From Streptomyces aculeolatus (GTDB lineage: Bacteria; Actinomycetota; Actinomycetes; Streptomycetales; Streptomycetaceae), in assembly GCF_020400605.1 (NCBI RefSeq), contig NZ_JAINRD010000022.1, positions 1 to 64,000 of the forward strand: a DNA stretch of 64,000 nt, written 5' to 3'. The translations under genes were made by a program, and so were the position numbers. The notes below the pieces were generated by a model. It was given only the letters and a program-made list of their open reading frames with translations, ran no database searches and had not been told where the DNA came from. Each line of letters begins with the position of its first letter. Position 1 is the first letter of the stretch. Below are positions 1 through 7,998 of this stretch, one piece after another.

Positions 1-6
1 CGCGGC

Positions 7-51
7 GGGGGGGGGGGGGGGGGCGCCCCCCGTGGGGGGGCCCCCCCCCCC
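7..51. repeat. G/C homopolymer tracts
   Basis: A run of 17 G (7-23) is followed by C6 (26-31), G7 (34-40) and C11 (41-51). The tracts can fold on each other into strong hairpins, so this could be part of a terminator downstream of the protease gene. Such long runs are also typical places for assembly or base-calling error, so the exact lengths should not be trusted. Confidence 0.6.
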
Positions 52-171
52 GGCGCGTCGGGAGGGGCTCCTCCGGTGCGGTGCGGTACGGACCGGCCCC
101 GGGAACGCGCGAACCCCGGCCGGCGGGTGCCGGCCGGGGCGAAGTGCCGTGTCGCGTGTGCTGCGCCGGTT

Positions 172-1065
172 CTACAGGACGTCGACGTCGTAGGCGTTCA
201 GGGCCTCGACGACCGGCTGGTAGAACGTCGTGCCGCCGGAGGAGCAGTTGCCGCTGCCGCCGGAGGTCAGGCCGACCGCGGTGCTGCCGGTGAAGAGGGC
301 CCCGCCGCTGTCGCCGGGCTCGGCGCAGACGTTCGTCTGGATCATGCCGTACACGATGTCGCCGCCGCCGTAGTTGACGGTGGCGTTCAGGCCCGTGACG
401 GACCCGCCGTGCAGCCCGGTGGTGCTGCCGCTGCGCTGGACGGACTGGCCGACCTGCGGGTCGGCGGCGCTGGTGATGTCCTGGTACTGCCCGTTGTACA
501 GCGAGACCCGGCCGTCCGCCGCGGACGGGTTGGAGTGCCGGATGATGCCGTAGTCGTTCGTCGGGAAGCTGGTGCCCGCCGTGGTGCCGATGCTCCACGA
601 GCTGCCGATGTTGGTGCAGTGGCCGGCGGTCAGCGCGTACCTGGTGCCGTCCGCGCCCGCGACGTTGAAGCCGAGGGAGCAGCGGGCGCCGCCGGTGGTG
701 ATGGCTTCACCGCCGGCGATGTACTTGGTGAACTTGCCGTTGGTGCGCTGGACGTCCACGGCGCCGGCATTGTCGCCGGCCGCCTCGGTGATCCGGTCCA
801 CCTCGGCCTGGGAGACGGTGCTGTCGACCGTGACCACGACGGTGTCGCTGGCGCGGTCGACGTACCAGGCGCTGCCCGCGACGTCCGCTTCGCCGACCGC
901 GAGGTCGACGGACCGGAGCTCTGCCGCGCTGAACGATGAGGCTTCCTGTGCGTTCGCACCCGCGGGCAGCGCGAGCGCTGCCACGGCGGCGAGGCCGGCG
1001 GTCGCGGTGATCAGCCGCAGTCTGCCGCGGGAAGCCCCGGTGGGGGTGGTGCGATGCATCTTCAC
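172..1065 (-). CDS. sprA: Secreted serine protease, streptogrisin A-like (family S1E)
   Basis: A 297-residue prepro-protease. Residues 1-40 are a Sec signal peptide (basic start, Ala/Leu core, ANA-Q site), followed by an alpha-lytic-type propeptide to about residue 115. The mature enzyme begins IAGGEAITTGG at residue 116. The catalytic triad is visible as His149 (TAGHC), Asp171 (NDYG) and Ser253 (GDSGG), with paired cysteines near 129/150 and 247/274. It closely resembles Streptomyces griseus protease A from memory, so a chymotrypsin-like broad specificity is expected outside the cell. GTG at 1065 is chosen because GAGGAG lies 6 nt upstream; ATG at 1059 is the alternative. A hairpin (CTGGTT/AACCAG, about 1077-1094) sits just before the ribosome binding site in the mRNA. 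Confidence 0.95.
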   Translation of the reverse strand: MKMHRTTPTGASRGRLRLITATAGLAAVAALALPAGANAQEASSFSAAELRSVDLAVGEADVAGSAWYVDRASDTVVVTVDSTVSQAEVDRITEAAGDNAGAVDVQRTNGKFTKYIAGGEAITTGGARCSLGFNVAGADGTRYALTAGHCTNIGSSWSIGTTAGTSFPTNDYGIIRHSNPSAADGRVSLYNGQYQDITSAADPQVGQSVQRSGSTTGLHGGSVTGLNATVNYGGGDIVYGMIQTNVCAEPGDSGGALFTGSTAVGLTSGGSGNCSSGGTTFYQPVVEALNAYDVDVL

Positions 1066-1878
1066 AGATGTCTCCTCTGGTTTGGGGGAACCAGGACTCG
1101 TGGTGACGAGCCCGTGAGACACCGTCAGCGGCGCGACTTTTGCCGTGCCCCTGACACGTCGTAGGGGAGTCTTAGGCACCCGGCGGCGAAGCGCAAGACC
1201 GCCCCCGGCCCCGGCACGCCCCGCACGCCCCGCCCCCGCACCCCCACCCCACGCACCCGCCCCCACCGCACGCCCCGCGCACCCGCCTTCGGCGCGCACC
1301 GCGCCGCACACGCCGGCAAATGCCCGCCCGAGCCCGCCCGGTGACCTGCACCTCATGAAGTGCGGCCGTTTTCACCCCCACTTCATGAGGCACACATTCC
1401 CCTCCGCAACACCGGCGCGATGTATTGCACAGACGACCGGAAACAGAATGGCAATACCTTGCCAGGCGTCCGTGCCAAGCCCCTCACTCGTGTTGAAAGG
1501 ACCCTGCCGACAGATATGGTGCAAGGGCAGGTCCGGATCTGTACAAGGCGGAAGGAGGCTCGTCACGGTAGTGCGCGTTTCCATCCGATCTTCCACCGTG
1601 GCCGCACCTCCGGTGCGGAACTTCCGCATCCCGAGTACGCGGCCGGAGCCACGGTTTGCCTGCGGCGCGCCAAGACGGGTCTGGAATTACACCCGGACCG
1701 GCTGAGCCGTACACGGCCATGCAATTCACCGGCCACGGAATTGCGCGGAACCGGCCGGAACCGGAATCGCCTTCGAAACCCGTGCGACCGGCCGCAGCGA
1801 CCGTATTCAGGACGACGGAGTCCGTACGGCGCGTGTCCTGCCAACCCGCCACCCGAGTAAAGGAAAGCGAGACCACTA
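1066..1878. other. Long intergenic region between sprA and the phz genes
   Basis: This 813-bp divergent region must hold the promoters of sprA and phzB. No coding frame here has the codon pattern or family resemblance of a gene. It contains the CCTCATGAAGTG inverted repeat at 1351-1390 and GGAA boxes spaced 10 bp apart at 1737-1766. The stretch 1390-1560 is clearly less GC-rich than the rest of the window, as expected for a regulated promoter. The leader ends with a GGAAAG-type ribosome site before phzB. Confidence 0.6.
1351..1390. promoter_or_regulatory. Pair of palindromic operator-like sites
   Basis: CCTCATGAAGTG (1351-1362) and its exact reverse complement CACTTCATGAGG (1379-1390) are separated by 16 bp. 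Each arm is itself nearly palindromic around TCATGA, and the two TCATGA cores lie 30 bp apart, close to three helical turns. This fits two bound regulator dimers between sprA and phzB. A 12-bp stem acting as a terminator is the alternative, but the arms are only about 50% GC and no T-run follows. Confidence 0.5.
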
Positions 1879-2340
1879 ATGCCCAGTGACAAAGAGGTGC
1901 GCGACCACAACCGCGCCATCGTCGACAAGTACATGCACTGCCGCGGGCAGGACCGCCTGGAGCGGCACCTGCTGTTCACCGAGGACGGCACCGGCGGCCT
2001 GTGGACCACCGAAACCGGCGAGCCCATCGTCATCAGCGGCCGCGACACCCTCGGCGAGCACGCCGTCTGGTCCCTGAAGTGCTTCCCCGACTGGGCCTGG
2101 ATCAACATCGAGATATTCGACACCCAGGACCCCAACCGCTTCTGGGTGGAGTGCGACGGCGAAGGCAAGATCCTCTTTCCCGGCTACGAACCCGGCCACT
2201 ACCGCAACCACTTCCTCCACTCCTTCCTCTTCGAGGACGGAAAGATCAAGCAGCAGCGCGAGTTCATGAACCCCTGCCAGCAGTTCCGCGCCCTGGGCAT
2301 CGAGGTGCCCTCGGTACGCCGCGAAGGCATCCCGACCTGA
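1879..2340 (+). CDS. phzB: Phenazine biosynthesis protein PhzA/B-type (NTF2-like)
   Basis: A 153-residue small alpha+beta-barrel protein of the SnoaL/NTF2 fold. PhzA/B binds two molecules of the PhzF product, a six-membered-ring ketone, and speeds their condensation into the tricyclic phenazine precursor. The stretches GLWTTETGEPIVI, HAVWSLKCFPDW, FWVECDGEGKILFPGY and the C-terminal REGIPT are characteristic. His61, Ser65 and Glu128 line up with pocket residues reported for the active PhzA/B type (His73, Ser77, Glu140), so this looks like the catalytically competent PhzB form. Pseudomonads carry a phzA/phzB duplicate; only one copy is seen here. First gene of a likely phzBCDEFG operon. GGAAAG precedes the ATG. 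Confidence 0.95.
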   Translation: MPSDKEVRDHNRAIVDKYMHCRGQDRLERHLLFTEDGTGGLWTTETGEPIVISGRDTLGEHAVWSLKCFPDWAWINIEIFDTQDPNRFWVECDGEGKILFPGYEPGHYRNHFLHSFLFEDGKIKQQREFMNPCQQFRALGIEVPSVRREGIPT

Positions 2341-2393
2341 CCGCTTCCGGCCCACCGTCCGCGCACCTCGACAGCACACCGCAGGGGGACAAC

Positions 2394-3563
2394 GTGCCTA
2401 GCTCAGTCCAGGACTTACACGCGAGACCCGCACTCCAGCAACCCGTGTGGGAGGACACCGGCCAGGTGCGACGGGTGCGCGAGGCCCTCGCCGCCGCGCC
2501 GCCACTCGTCAGCGACGACGACGCGGCGCGGCTGCGGCGCGCCCTCGCCGAAGTCGCCGAGGGACGCGCCCACCTCATCCAGGCCGGCGACTGCGCCGAG
2601 GACCCGGCGGAATCCACCCCGTACCACGTACGGCGCAAGAGCGCCCTCCTCGACGCCCTCGCCGGCACCGCGGCCGACATCACCGGCCGCCCCGCCCTGC
2701 GCATCGGCCGCATCGCCGGACAGTTCGCCAAACCCCGCTCCAAGCCCGTCGAGCAGGTCGGCGACACCACCCTGCCCGTCTACCGGGGCCACATGGTCAA
2801 CGCCCCCGAGCCCGACGCCCGCGCCCGCCGCCCCGACCCGTCGCGCATCCTCACCTGCTTCGCCGCCGCCCAGGACGTCGTCCGCACCCTCGACACCGTC
2901 AACGCCGGCCGCGCCGACGCCGAACGGATCTGGATCAGCCACGAGGCGCTCCTCCTCGACTACGAGACCCCGATGCTGCGCCCCACCGCGACCGGCGGGC
3001 AGTACCTCGCCACCGCGCACCTGCCGTGGGTCGGCGAACGCACCCGCCAGCCCGGCGGCGCCCACGTCGGACTCCTGGCCGACGTCGCCAACCCCGTGGC
3101 GTGCAAGATCGGCTCCGGCACCACCGCCGACGACATCACCGAACTCGCCGCCCGCCTGGACCCCGAACGCAGCCCGGGCCGCCTCGTACTCATCGCCCGC
3201 ATGGGCGCCGGCTTCGTCACCAGCCGCCTGCCCGCCCTCGTCCGGGCCGTCCGGGCAGCCGGACACCCGGCCGTATGGATCTGCGACCCCATGCACGGCA
3301 ACACGATCACCGGTCCCGACGGGCAGAAGACCCGCCTGATGGGCACCATGCTCGCCGAGATCCACGGCTTCTGCGCCGTCCTCGACACCACCGGCGGCAC
3401 CAACGGCGGCCTCCACCTGGAAACCACCCCGGACCAGGTCACCGAATGCGCCACCGACATCGCCGCGATCGGCTCCGCCCGCCGCCGCACCACCTTCTGC
3501 GACCCCCGGCTCAACCCGGGCCAGGCCCACCGGCTCGTCGCCGCCTGGGCCCGCACCCGCTGA
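2394..3563 (+). CDS. phzC: Phenazine-pathway DAHP synthase (class II)
   Basis: A 389-residue plant-type 3-deoxy-D-arabino-heptulosonate-7-phosphate synthase. It condenses phosphoenolpyruvate and erythrose 4-phosphate, the first shikimate step, and feeds chorismate to the pathway. The class II signature IGRIAGQFAKPRS is at about 107-119, and there are GTTADD and DPMHGNT motifs farther on. It is shorter than primary-metabolic class II enzymes (about 450 residues), as expected for PhzC copies, which usually lack the N-terminal regulatory extension; escape from aromatic amino acid feedback is inferred from that. GTG 2394 is chosen from an AGGGGG site 5-6 nt upstream. The gap after phzB is 53 bp. 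Confidence 0.94.
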   Translation: MPSSVQDLHARPALQQPVWEDTGQVRRVREALAAAPPLVSDDDAARLRRALAEVAEGRAHLIQAGDCAEDPAESTPYHVRRKSALLDALAGTAADITGRPALRIGRIAGQFAKPRSKPVEQVGDTTLPVYRGHMVNAPEPDARARRPDPSRILTCFAAAQDVVRTLDTVNAGRADAERIWISHEALLLDYETPMLRPTATGGQYLATAHLPWVGERTRQPGGAHVGLLADVANPVACKIGSGTTADDITELAARLDPERSPGRLVLIARMGAGFVTSRLPALVRAVRAAGHPAVWICDPMHGNTITGPDGQKTRLMGTMLAEIHGFCAVLDTTGGTNGGLHLETTPDQVTECATDIAAIGSARRRTTFCDPRLNPGQAHRLVAAWARTR

Positions 3564-3658
3564 CGGCGACACCGGGCACCCGGCACCCCGGACCCCGGGC
3601 CGCGCGGCCCGGCCCCACCACCCCGCGCACACCACCGCACCCTGAAAGGAGCCCCACC

Positions 3659-4282
3659 GTGGTCGGCATACCCGCCATCGACCCGTACGAGCTGCCGACG
3701 GCAGAGACCCTGCCGGCCAACCTGGCGGCGTGGACCCCCGACCCCGCCCGCGCCGCGCTCGTCGTCCACGACATGCAGCGCTTCTTCCTGCGCCCCATCC
3801 CCGAGCCGCTGCGCTCCCAGCTCGTCCACAACGCCGCGCTGCTGCGCAAGCGCGCCGCCGAACTCGGCGTCCCCGTCGCCTACTCCGCACAGCCCGGCGG
3901 CATGACACCCGAAGAACGCGGCCTCCTCGTCGACTTCTGGGGCCCCGGCATGCGCACCGCGCCCGAGGACCGCGAAGTCGTCCCCGAACTCGCCCCCGCC
4001 GAAGGCGACTGGCTGCTCACCAAATGGCGCTACAGCGCCTTCTTCAACTCCGGACTCCTCGACAGGCTGCGCGCCGAAGGCCGCGACCAGCTCGTCCTCT
4101 GCGGCGTCTACGCCCACGTCGGCGTGCTCGCCACCGCCGTGGACGCCTTCACCCACGACATCCAGGTGTTCCTCGCCGCCGACGCCGTCGCCGACTTCGG
4201 CGCCGCAGAGCACCGCATGACCGTCGACTACGTGGCCAAGCGCTGCGGCATGGTCCTCCCGAGCGCGGAGATCTTCGCATGA
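3659..4282 (+). CDS. phzD: Phenazine-pathway isochorismatase
   Basis: A 207-residue cysteine-hydrolase-fold enzyme that hydrolyses the vinyl ether of 2-amino-2-deoxyisochorismate (ADIC) to trans-2,3-dihydro-3-hydroxyanthranilate (DHHA) and pyruvate. With the GTG start at 3659 it has the same length as Pseudomonas PhzD, and the key residues fall at the same numbers: Asp38 (VVHDMQ), Gln78 (SAQPG) and Lys122 (TKWRYS). As in PhzD, the usual catalytic Cys is replaced by Gly in LCGVYAHVGV. The ribosome site is AAAGGAG 7 nt upstream. The stop codon overlaps the phzE start (ATGA), so translation is probably coupled. Confidence 0.95.
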   Translation: MVGIPAIDPYELPTAETLPANLAAWTPDPARAALVVHDMQRFFLRPIPEPLRSQLVHNAALLRKRAAELGVPVAYSAQPGGMTPEERGLLVDFWGPGMRTAPEDREVVPELAPAEGDWLLTKWRYSAFFNSGLLDRLRAEGRDQLVLCGVYAHVGVLATAVDAFTHDIQVFLAADAVADFGAAEHRMTVDYVAKRCGMVLPSAEIFA

Positions 4283-6225
4283 CCACCCCGGCCGGCCCCC
4301 ACCCGGACCCCGCCGGCCCCGGCACCGCACTCCTCGACCGGCTCCTGACCGGCCCCCCGCCGCCCGCCTACGCCCTCCTCCACCGCCCCGAGAGCGGCAC
4401 CCCCGGCACCGTCGACGTACTCCTCGGCGACGTCACCCACCCCCCCGCCCTCGCCGGCCTCCCCCTGCCCGACCCCGCGGCCCCGCCCGCCGCCACCGCC
4501 CACCGCACGCTCCTCGTCGTGCCCTACCGCCAGCTCACCGAACGCGGCTTCGCCGCCCCCGACGACGGCGCGCCCCTCATCGCCATGAACATCACGGAAC
4601 AGGCCGCCGTACCCCTCGCCGACACCCTCGCCCGGCTCCCCGACACGCCCGCCGCCCTCACCGGCCACCGCTTCGACCTCTCCGACGACGAGTACGCCGA
4701 CGTCGTACGGCGCGTCGTGACCGACGAGATCGGCACCGGCGAAGGCGCCAACTTCGTCATCAAACGCACCCTCCTCGCCGACGTCGGCGGCGACCCCGCC
4801 CGCGCCGCCCTGACCGTCTTCCGCCGCCTGATCGCGCTCGAACCCAGCGCCTACTGGACGTTCGCCATCCACGCCGACGGCCGCACCTTCGTCGGCGCCA
4901 CCCCGGAACGGCACCTCTCCGTCCACGAGGGCCGCGCCGTGATGAACCCCATCAGCGGCACCTACCGCTACCCCGCCGGCGGCCCCACCCTCGACGGCCT
5001 CACCGCCTTCCTGCGCGACCGCAAGGAGACCGACGAGCTGTACATGGTGCTCGACGAGGAACTGAAGATGATGTCCCGCATCTGCCCCGCCGGCGGCCGG
5101 GTCACCGGCCCCGCGCTGAAGGAGATGGCGCGGCTCGCCCACACCGAGTACTTCATCGAGGGCCACACCGCACGCGACGTCCGCGACGTCCTGCGCGAAA
5201 CACTCTTCGCCCCCACCGTCACCGGCAGCCCCGTCGAGAGCGCCGCCCGCGTCATCGCCCGCCACGAACCGGACGGCCGCGGCTACTACAGCGGCATCGC
5301 CGCACTCGTCAGCGACGAACCCACCGGCAGCCGCACCCTCGACTCGGCCATCCTCATCCGCACCGCCGACATCGCCGACGACGGCCGCCTCTCCCTCTCG
5401 GTCGGCGCCACCCTCGTACGCCACTCGTCCCCCGACGGCGAATCGGCGGAGACCCGCGCCAAGGCCGCCGCCCTGCTCGACGCCCTCGGCGCGGACGGCG
5501 CCGCGGAACAGGTCACGCCCCCGTCGGACGCCCCCCGGTTCGCCGACCACCCCGCCATCCGCGACGTACTGCGCGGCCGCAACACCGGCATCGCCGACTT
5601 CTGGCTCGCCGACACCGCCGCCCGCCCCCCGGCCGTACCCGCACTGGAGGGACTGAAGGTCCTCGTCGTCGACGCCGAGGACACCTTCACCGCCATGATG
5701 GTCCAGCAGCTCGAAGCCCTCGGCCCCACCGCCGAAGTACGCCGCTTCGACGAGCCCTACGCCGTCGACGGCTACGACCTCGTCGTCATGGGCCCGGGAC
5801 CCGGCGACCCCCGCGCCACCGCCGACCCGAAGATCACCGCCCTCGACACCGCCGTCGCGGGACTGCTCCACCACCGCACCCCGTTCCTCGCCGTCTGCCT
5901 CAGCCACCAGGTACTCAGCCTCCGCCTCGGCCTCGACCTGGTCCGCCGCAGCCGGCCCAACCAGGGCGTCCAACGCGCCATCGACCTCTTCGGCCACCGC
6001 GAACACGTCGGCTACTACAACACCTTCGCCGCCGTCAGCCCCGCCGACGACCTCGACATCCCCGGCACCGGCGAAGTCCGCGTCAGCCGTGACTCCGCCA
6101 CCGGCCAGATCGACGCACTGCGCGGCCCCCGCTTCGCGTCCTTCCAGTTCCACGCCGAATCCGTCCTCACCGTCGACGGCCCCCGCCTCATCGGCGACGC
6201 CCTCCGCCACGTGACCGGCAGGTGA
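4279..6225 (+). CDS. phzE: 2-amino-2-deoxyisochorismate (ADIC) synthase
   Basis: A 648-residue fusion resembling anthranilate synthase. Residues about 1-430 form the chorismate-binding synthase domain (GYYSGIAALV, EGHTARDVRDVL, FVGATPERHLS). Residues about 455-648 form a class I glutamine amidotransferase with GPGPGDPR, the nucleophile Cys540 (LAVCLSHQ) and the partners His625 and Glu627 (FHAES). The amidotransferase releases ammonia from glutamine, and the synthase domain aminates chorismate to ADIC without losing pyruvate, which PhzD then removes. The start overlaps the phzD stop by 4 nt. The length matches PhzE of other organisms. Confidence 0.95.
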   Translation: MTTPAGPHPDPAGPGTALLDRLLTGPPPPAYALLHRPESGTPGTVDVLLGDVTHPPALAGLPLPDPAAPPAATAHRTLLVVPYRQLTERGFAAPDDGAPLIAMNITEQAAVPLADTLARLPDTPAALTGHRFDLSDDEYADVVRRVVTDEIGTGEGANFVIKRTLLADVGGDPARAALTVFRRLIALEPSAYWTFAIHADGRTFVGATPERHLSVHEGRAVMNPISGTYRYPAGGPTLDGLTAFLRDRKETDELYMVLDEELKMMSRICPAGGRVTGPALKEMARLAHTEYFIEGHTARDVRDVLRETLFAPTVTGSPVESAARVIARHEPDGRGYYSGIAALVSDEPTGSRTLDSAILIRTADIADDGRLSLSVGATLVRHSSPDGESAETRAKAAALLDALGADGAAEQVTPPSDAPRFADHPAIRDVLRGRNTGIADFWLADTAARPPAVPALEGLKVLVVDAEDTFTAMMVQQLEALGPTAEVRRFDEPYAVDGYDLVVMGPGPGDPRATADPKITALDTAVAGLLHHRTPFLAVCLSHQVLSLRLGLDLVRRSRPNQGVQRAIDLFGHREHVGYYNTFAAVSPADDLDIPGTGEVRVSRDSATGQIDALRGPRFASFQFHAESVLTVDGPRLIGDALRHVTGR

Positions 6226-6302
6226 GGCACCCCACACACCGCACCGACCCCGACAGCGAGGCCCACCGACGAACCCGTATCCGCCCGTCAGGAGTGCCGT
6301 AC

Positions 6303-7142
6303 ATGCCCGAACTCGACTACATGCTGGTGGACGCCTTCTCCCGCAGGCCGCTGAACGGCAACCCCGTCGCCGTGTTCCTCGACGCCAGGGAACTCACCCC
6401 CGACCTCATGCAGCGCATCGCCCGCGAGATGAACCTCTCCGAGACCACCTTCGTCCTGCCTCCCGCCGAAGGCGGCGACGCCCGCATCCGCATCTTCACC
6501 CCCGTCAACGAACTGCCCTTCGCCGGACACCCCCTGCTCGGCACCGCCGTCGCCCTCGGCGAGACCCGCAAACAGGACGACCTGCGCCTCGAAACCGCCA
6601 TGGGCGTCATCCCCGTCCAGCTCACCGACGACGAAGGCGCCGTCAAGGTCGGCATGCGCCAGCCCCACCCCGTGTGGGAGCCCTACGCCGAGGCCGAAGA
6701 ACTCCTCGCCGCCCTCGGCGCCGACACCTCCGTCGCCCCCGTCGAGGTCTACCGCAACGGCCCCCGGCACGTCTTCGTCGGCCTCGAGAGCGTCCCCGCG
6801 CTCTCCGCGCTGCGCCCCGACCACCGGGCGCTCTCCGCGTTCCCCGACATGGCCGCCAACTGCTTCGCAGGACAGGGCCGGCAGTGGCGCGCCCGGATGT
6901 TCTCACCCGCGTACGGCGTCGTCGAGGACGCCGCCACCGGCTCGGCCGCCGGCCCCCTCGCCATCCACCTCGCCCGGCACGGACTGGCCGCCTACGGCGA
7001 ACAGGTCGAAATACTCCAGGGCGTCGAAATGGGCCGGCCCTCCCTGATGCTCGCCACCGCCGACGGCCACGGCGACCGGATCAACTCCGTCCACGTCGGC
7101 GGCAACGGTGTCACCGTGGGCCGCGGCACCCTCTTCCTCTAG
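6303..7142 (+). CDS. phzF: DHHA isomerase
   Basis: A 279-residue protein of the diaminopimelate-epimerase-like PhzF fold. It isomerises trans-2,3-dihydro-3-hydroxyanthranilate to the reactive ketone that condenses into the phenazine skeleton. The first lobe has the acid/base Glu47 (NLSETTFV, Glu45 in Pseudomonas) and His76 (PFAGHPLLG); the second lobe has the DAATGSAAGPLA glycine-rich turn. The length is essentially that of the Pseudomonas enzyme (278). ATG 6303 follows CAGGAG by 8 nt. It lies 77 bp after phzE in the same direction. Confidence 0.95.
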   Translation: MPELDYMLVDAFSRRPLNGNPVAVFLDARELTPDLMQRIAREMNLSETTFVLPPAEGGDARIRIFTPVNELPFAGHPLLGTAVALGETRKQDDLRLETAMGVIPVQLTDDEGAVKVGMRQPHPVWEPYAEAEELLAALGADTSVAPVEVYRNGPRHVFVGLESVPALSALRPDHRALSAFPDMAANCFAGQGRQWRARMFSPAYGVVEDAATGSAAGPLAIHLARHGLAAYGEQVEILQGVEMGRPSLMLATADGHGDRINSVHVGGNGVTVGRGTLFL

Positions 7143-7184
7143 ACCCAGGTCGCCCGGCGGGCGGCCACCGCAGAAAGGCACGAG

Positions 7185-7823
7185 ATGCACACCAGCCGGT
7201 TCGAAAGCCTCACCGTCGAGAACGACCCGGACTTCCCCGAGTACGACGAACCGCCCGCCGACCCCGTGGGCCTCCTCCAGCGCTGGCTCGACCGCGCCAC
7301 GGAACTCGACGTCCGCGAACCCAGGGCACTCGCCCTGGCCACCGCCGACAAGCGCGGCCGGCCCTCCGCACGCATCGTCCTCGTCAGCGCCGTCGACGAG
7401 CGCGGCGTCCTGTTCACCAGCCACGCCACCAGCCGCAAGGGCCGCGAGATCGAGGAGAACAACTGGGCCGCCGGAGTGCTCTACTGGCGCGAGACCGGCC
7501 AGCAGATCAAGATCTCCGGCCCCGTCGAACCCGTGCCCGTCACCGAGTCCGACTCCCTGTGGCAGTCCCGGCCCGTCCCGCTGCACGCCATGACCGCGGC
7601 ATCCCGGCAGAGCGAACCGCTCGCCGACCCGGCGGCGCTGCGCGCCGAGGCCGAACGCCTCGGCGCGGACGGCAAGCCCCTCGACCGCCCCGAGCGCTTC
7701 TACGGCTACCGGCTGCAGCCCCACGACGTCGAGTTCTGGGCCCACCGCCCCGACCGGCTCCACCTGCGGCTGCGCTACGACCGCGACGGCGACGGCTGGA
7801 CCTCCGTCCGCCTCCAGCCGTAG
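7185..7823 (+). CDS. phzG: Phenazine-pathway FMN-dependent oxidase
   Basis: A 212-residue protein of the pyridoxamine 5'-phosphate oxidase (PNPOx) family. In phenazine pathways PhzG uses FMN to oxidise the unstable tricyclic intermediate towards phenazine-1-carboxylic or -1,6-dicarboxylic acid. The FMN-binding strand RPSARIVLVSAVDERG (about 61-76), the SHATSRKGREIEEN turn and the PNPOx C-terminal dimerisation segment (EFWAHRPDRLHLRLRYDRD) are present. It lacks the conserved C-terminal R-L-x-P of true PdxH and sits at the end of the phz operon, so PhzG is preferred over PdxH. The gap after phzF is 42 bp. Confidence 0.93.
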   Translation: MHTSRFESLTVENDPDFPEYDEPPADPVGLLQRWLDRATELDVREPRALALATADKRGRPSARIVLVSAVDERGVLFTSHATSRKGREIEENNWAAGVLYWRETGQQIKISGPVEPVPVTESDSLWQSRPVPLHAMTAASRQSEPLADPAALRAEAERLGADGKPLDRPERFYGYRLQPHDVEFWAHRPDRLHLRLRYDRDGDGWTSVRLQP

Positions 7824-7830
7824 CCCGCAC

Positions 7831-7869
7831 GGCAGGCGGCCGCCGGTGCACGCCCGCGGCCGCCATGCC
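7831..7869. terminator. Bidirectional hairpin between phzG and the methyltransferase
   Basis: GGCGGCCGC (7835-7843) pairs with GCGGCCGCC (7856-7864), extended by GGCA/TGCC with one bulged base. It lies between two convergent genes, so it can end transcripts from both sides. No long T-run follows, which is usual for actinomycete terminators. Confidence 0.7.
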
Positions 7870-7998
7870 CGTACGACGGGGAACAGGCGCTCGCCCGGCC
7901 GGGCCGCCAGCGCGAACGGCGCGGGCGGCCGGCGCCCCGGATCCCTCCGGGCCGCCGGCCGCCCGCGCCGCGTCCGGCTCCGCGCGACCAGCCCGGCC

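Noticed and set aside
1351..1390. The CCTCATGAAGTG dyad as a simple terminator
   Set aside because: The arms are about 50% GC, no T-run follows, and neither sprA nor phzB is transcribed towards it. Kept as a regulatory site with moderate confidence.
2415..3908. A 497-codon minus-strand frame over phzC-phzD
   Set aside because: It lies opposite two recognised genes and has no ribosome site or motif.
4228..6237. A 669-codon open frame on the minus strand opposite phzE
   Set aside because: It is the GC-rich antisense shadow of phzE: low-complexity Gly/Ala/Val/Glu composition, no domain, and wholly overlapped by a clear family member.
7185..7823. phzG as a primary-metabolism pyridoxamine phosphate oxidase (pdxH)
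   Set aside because: It is the last gene of an otherwise complete phz operon and lacks the usual PdxH C-terminal signature.
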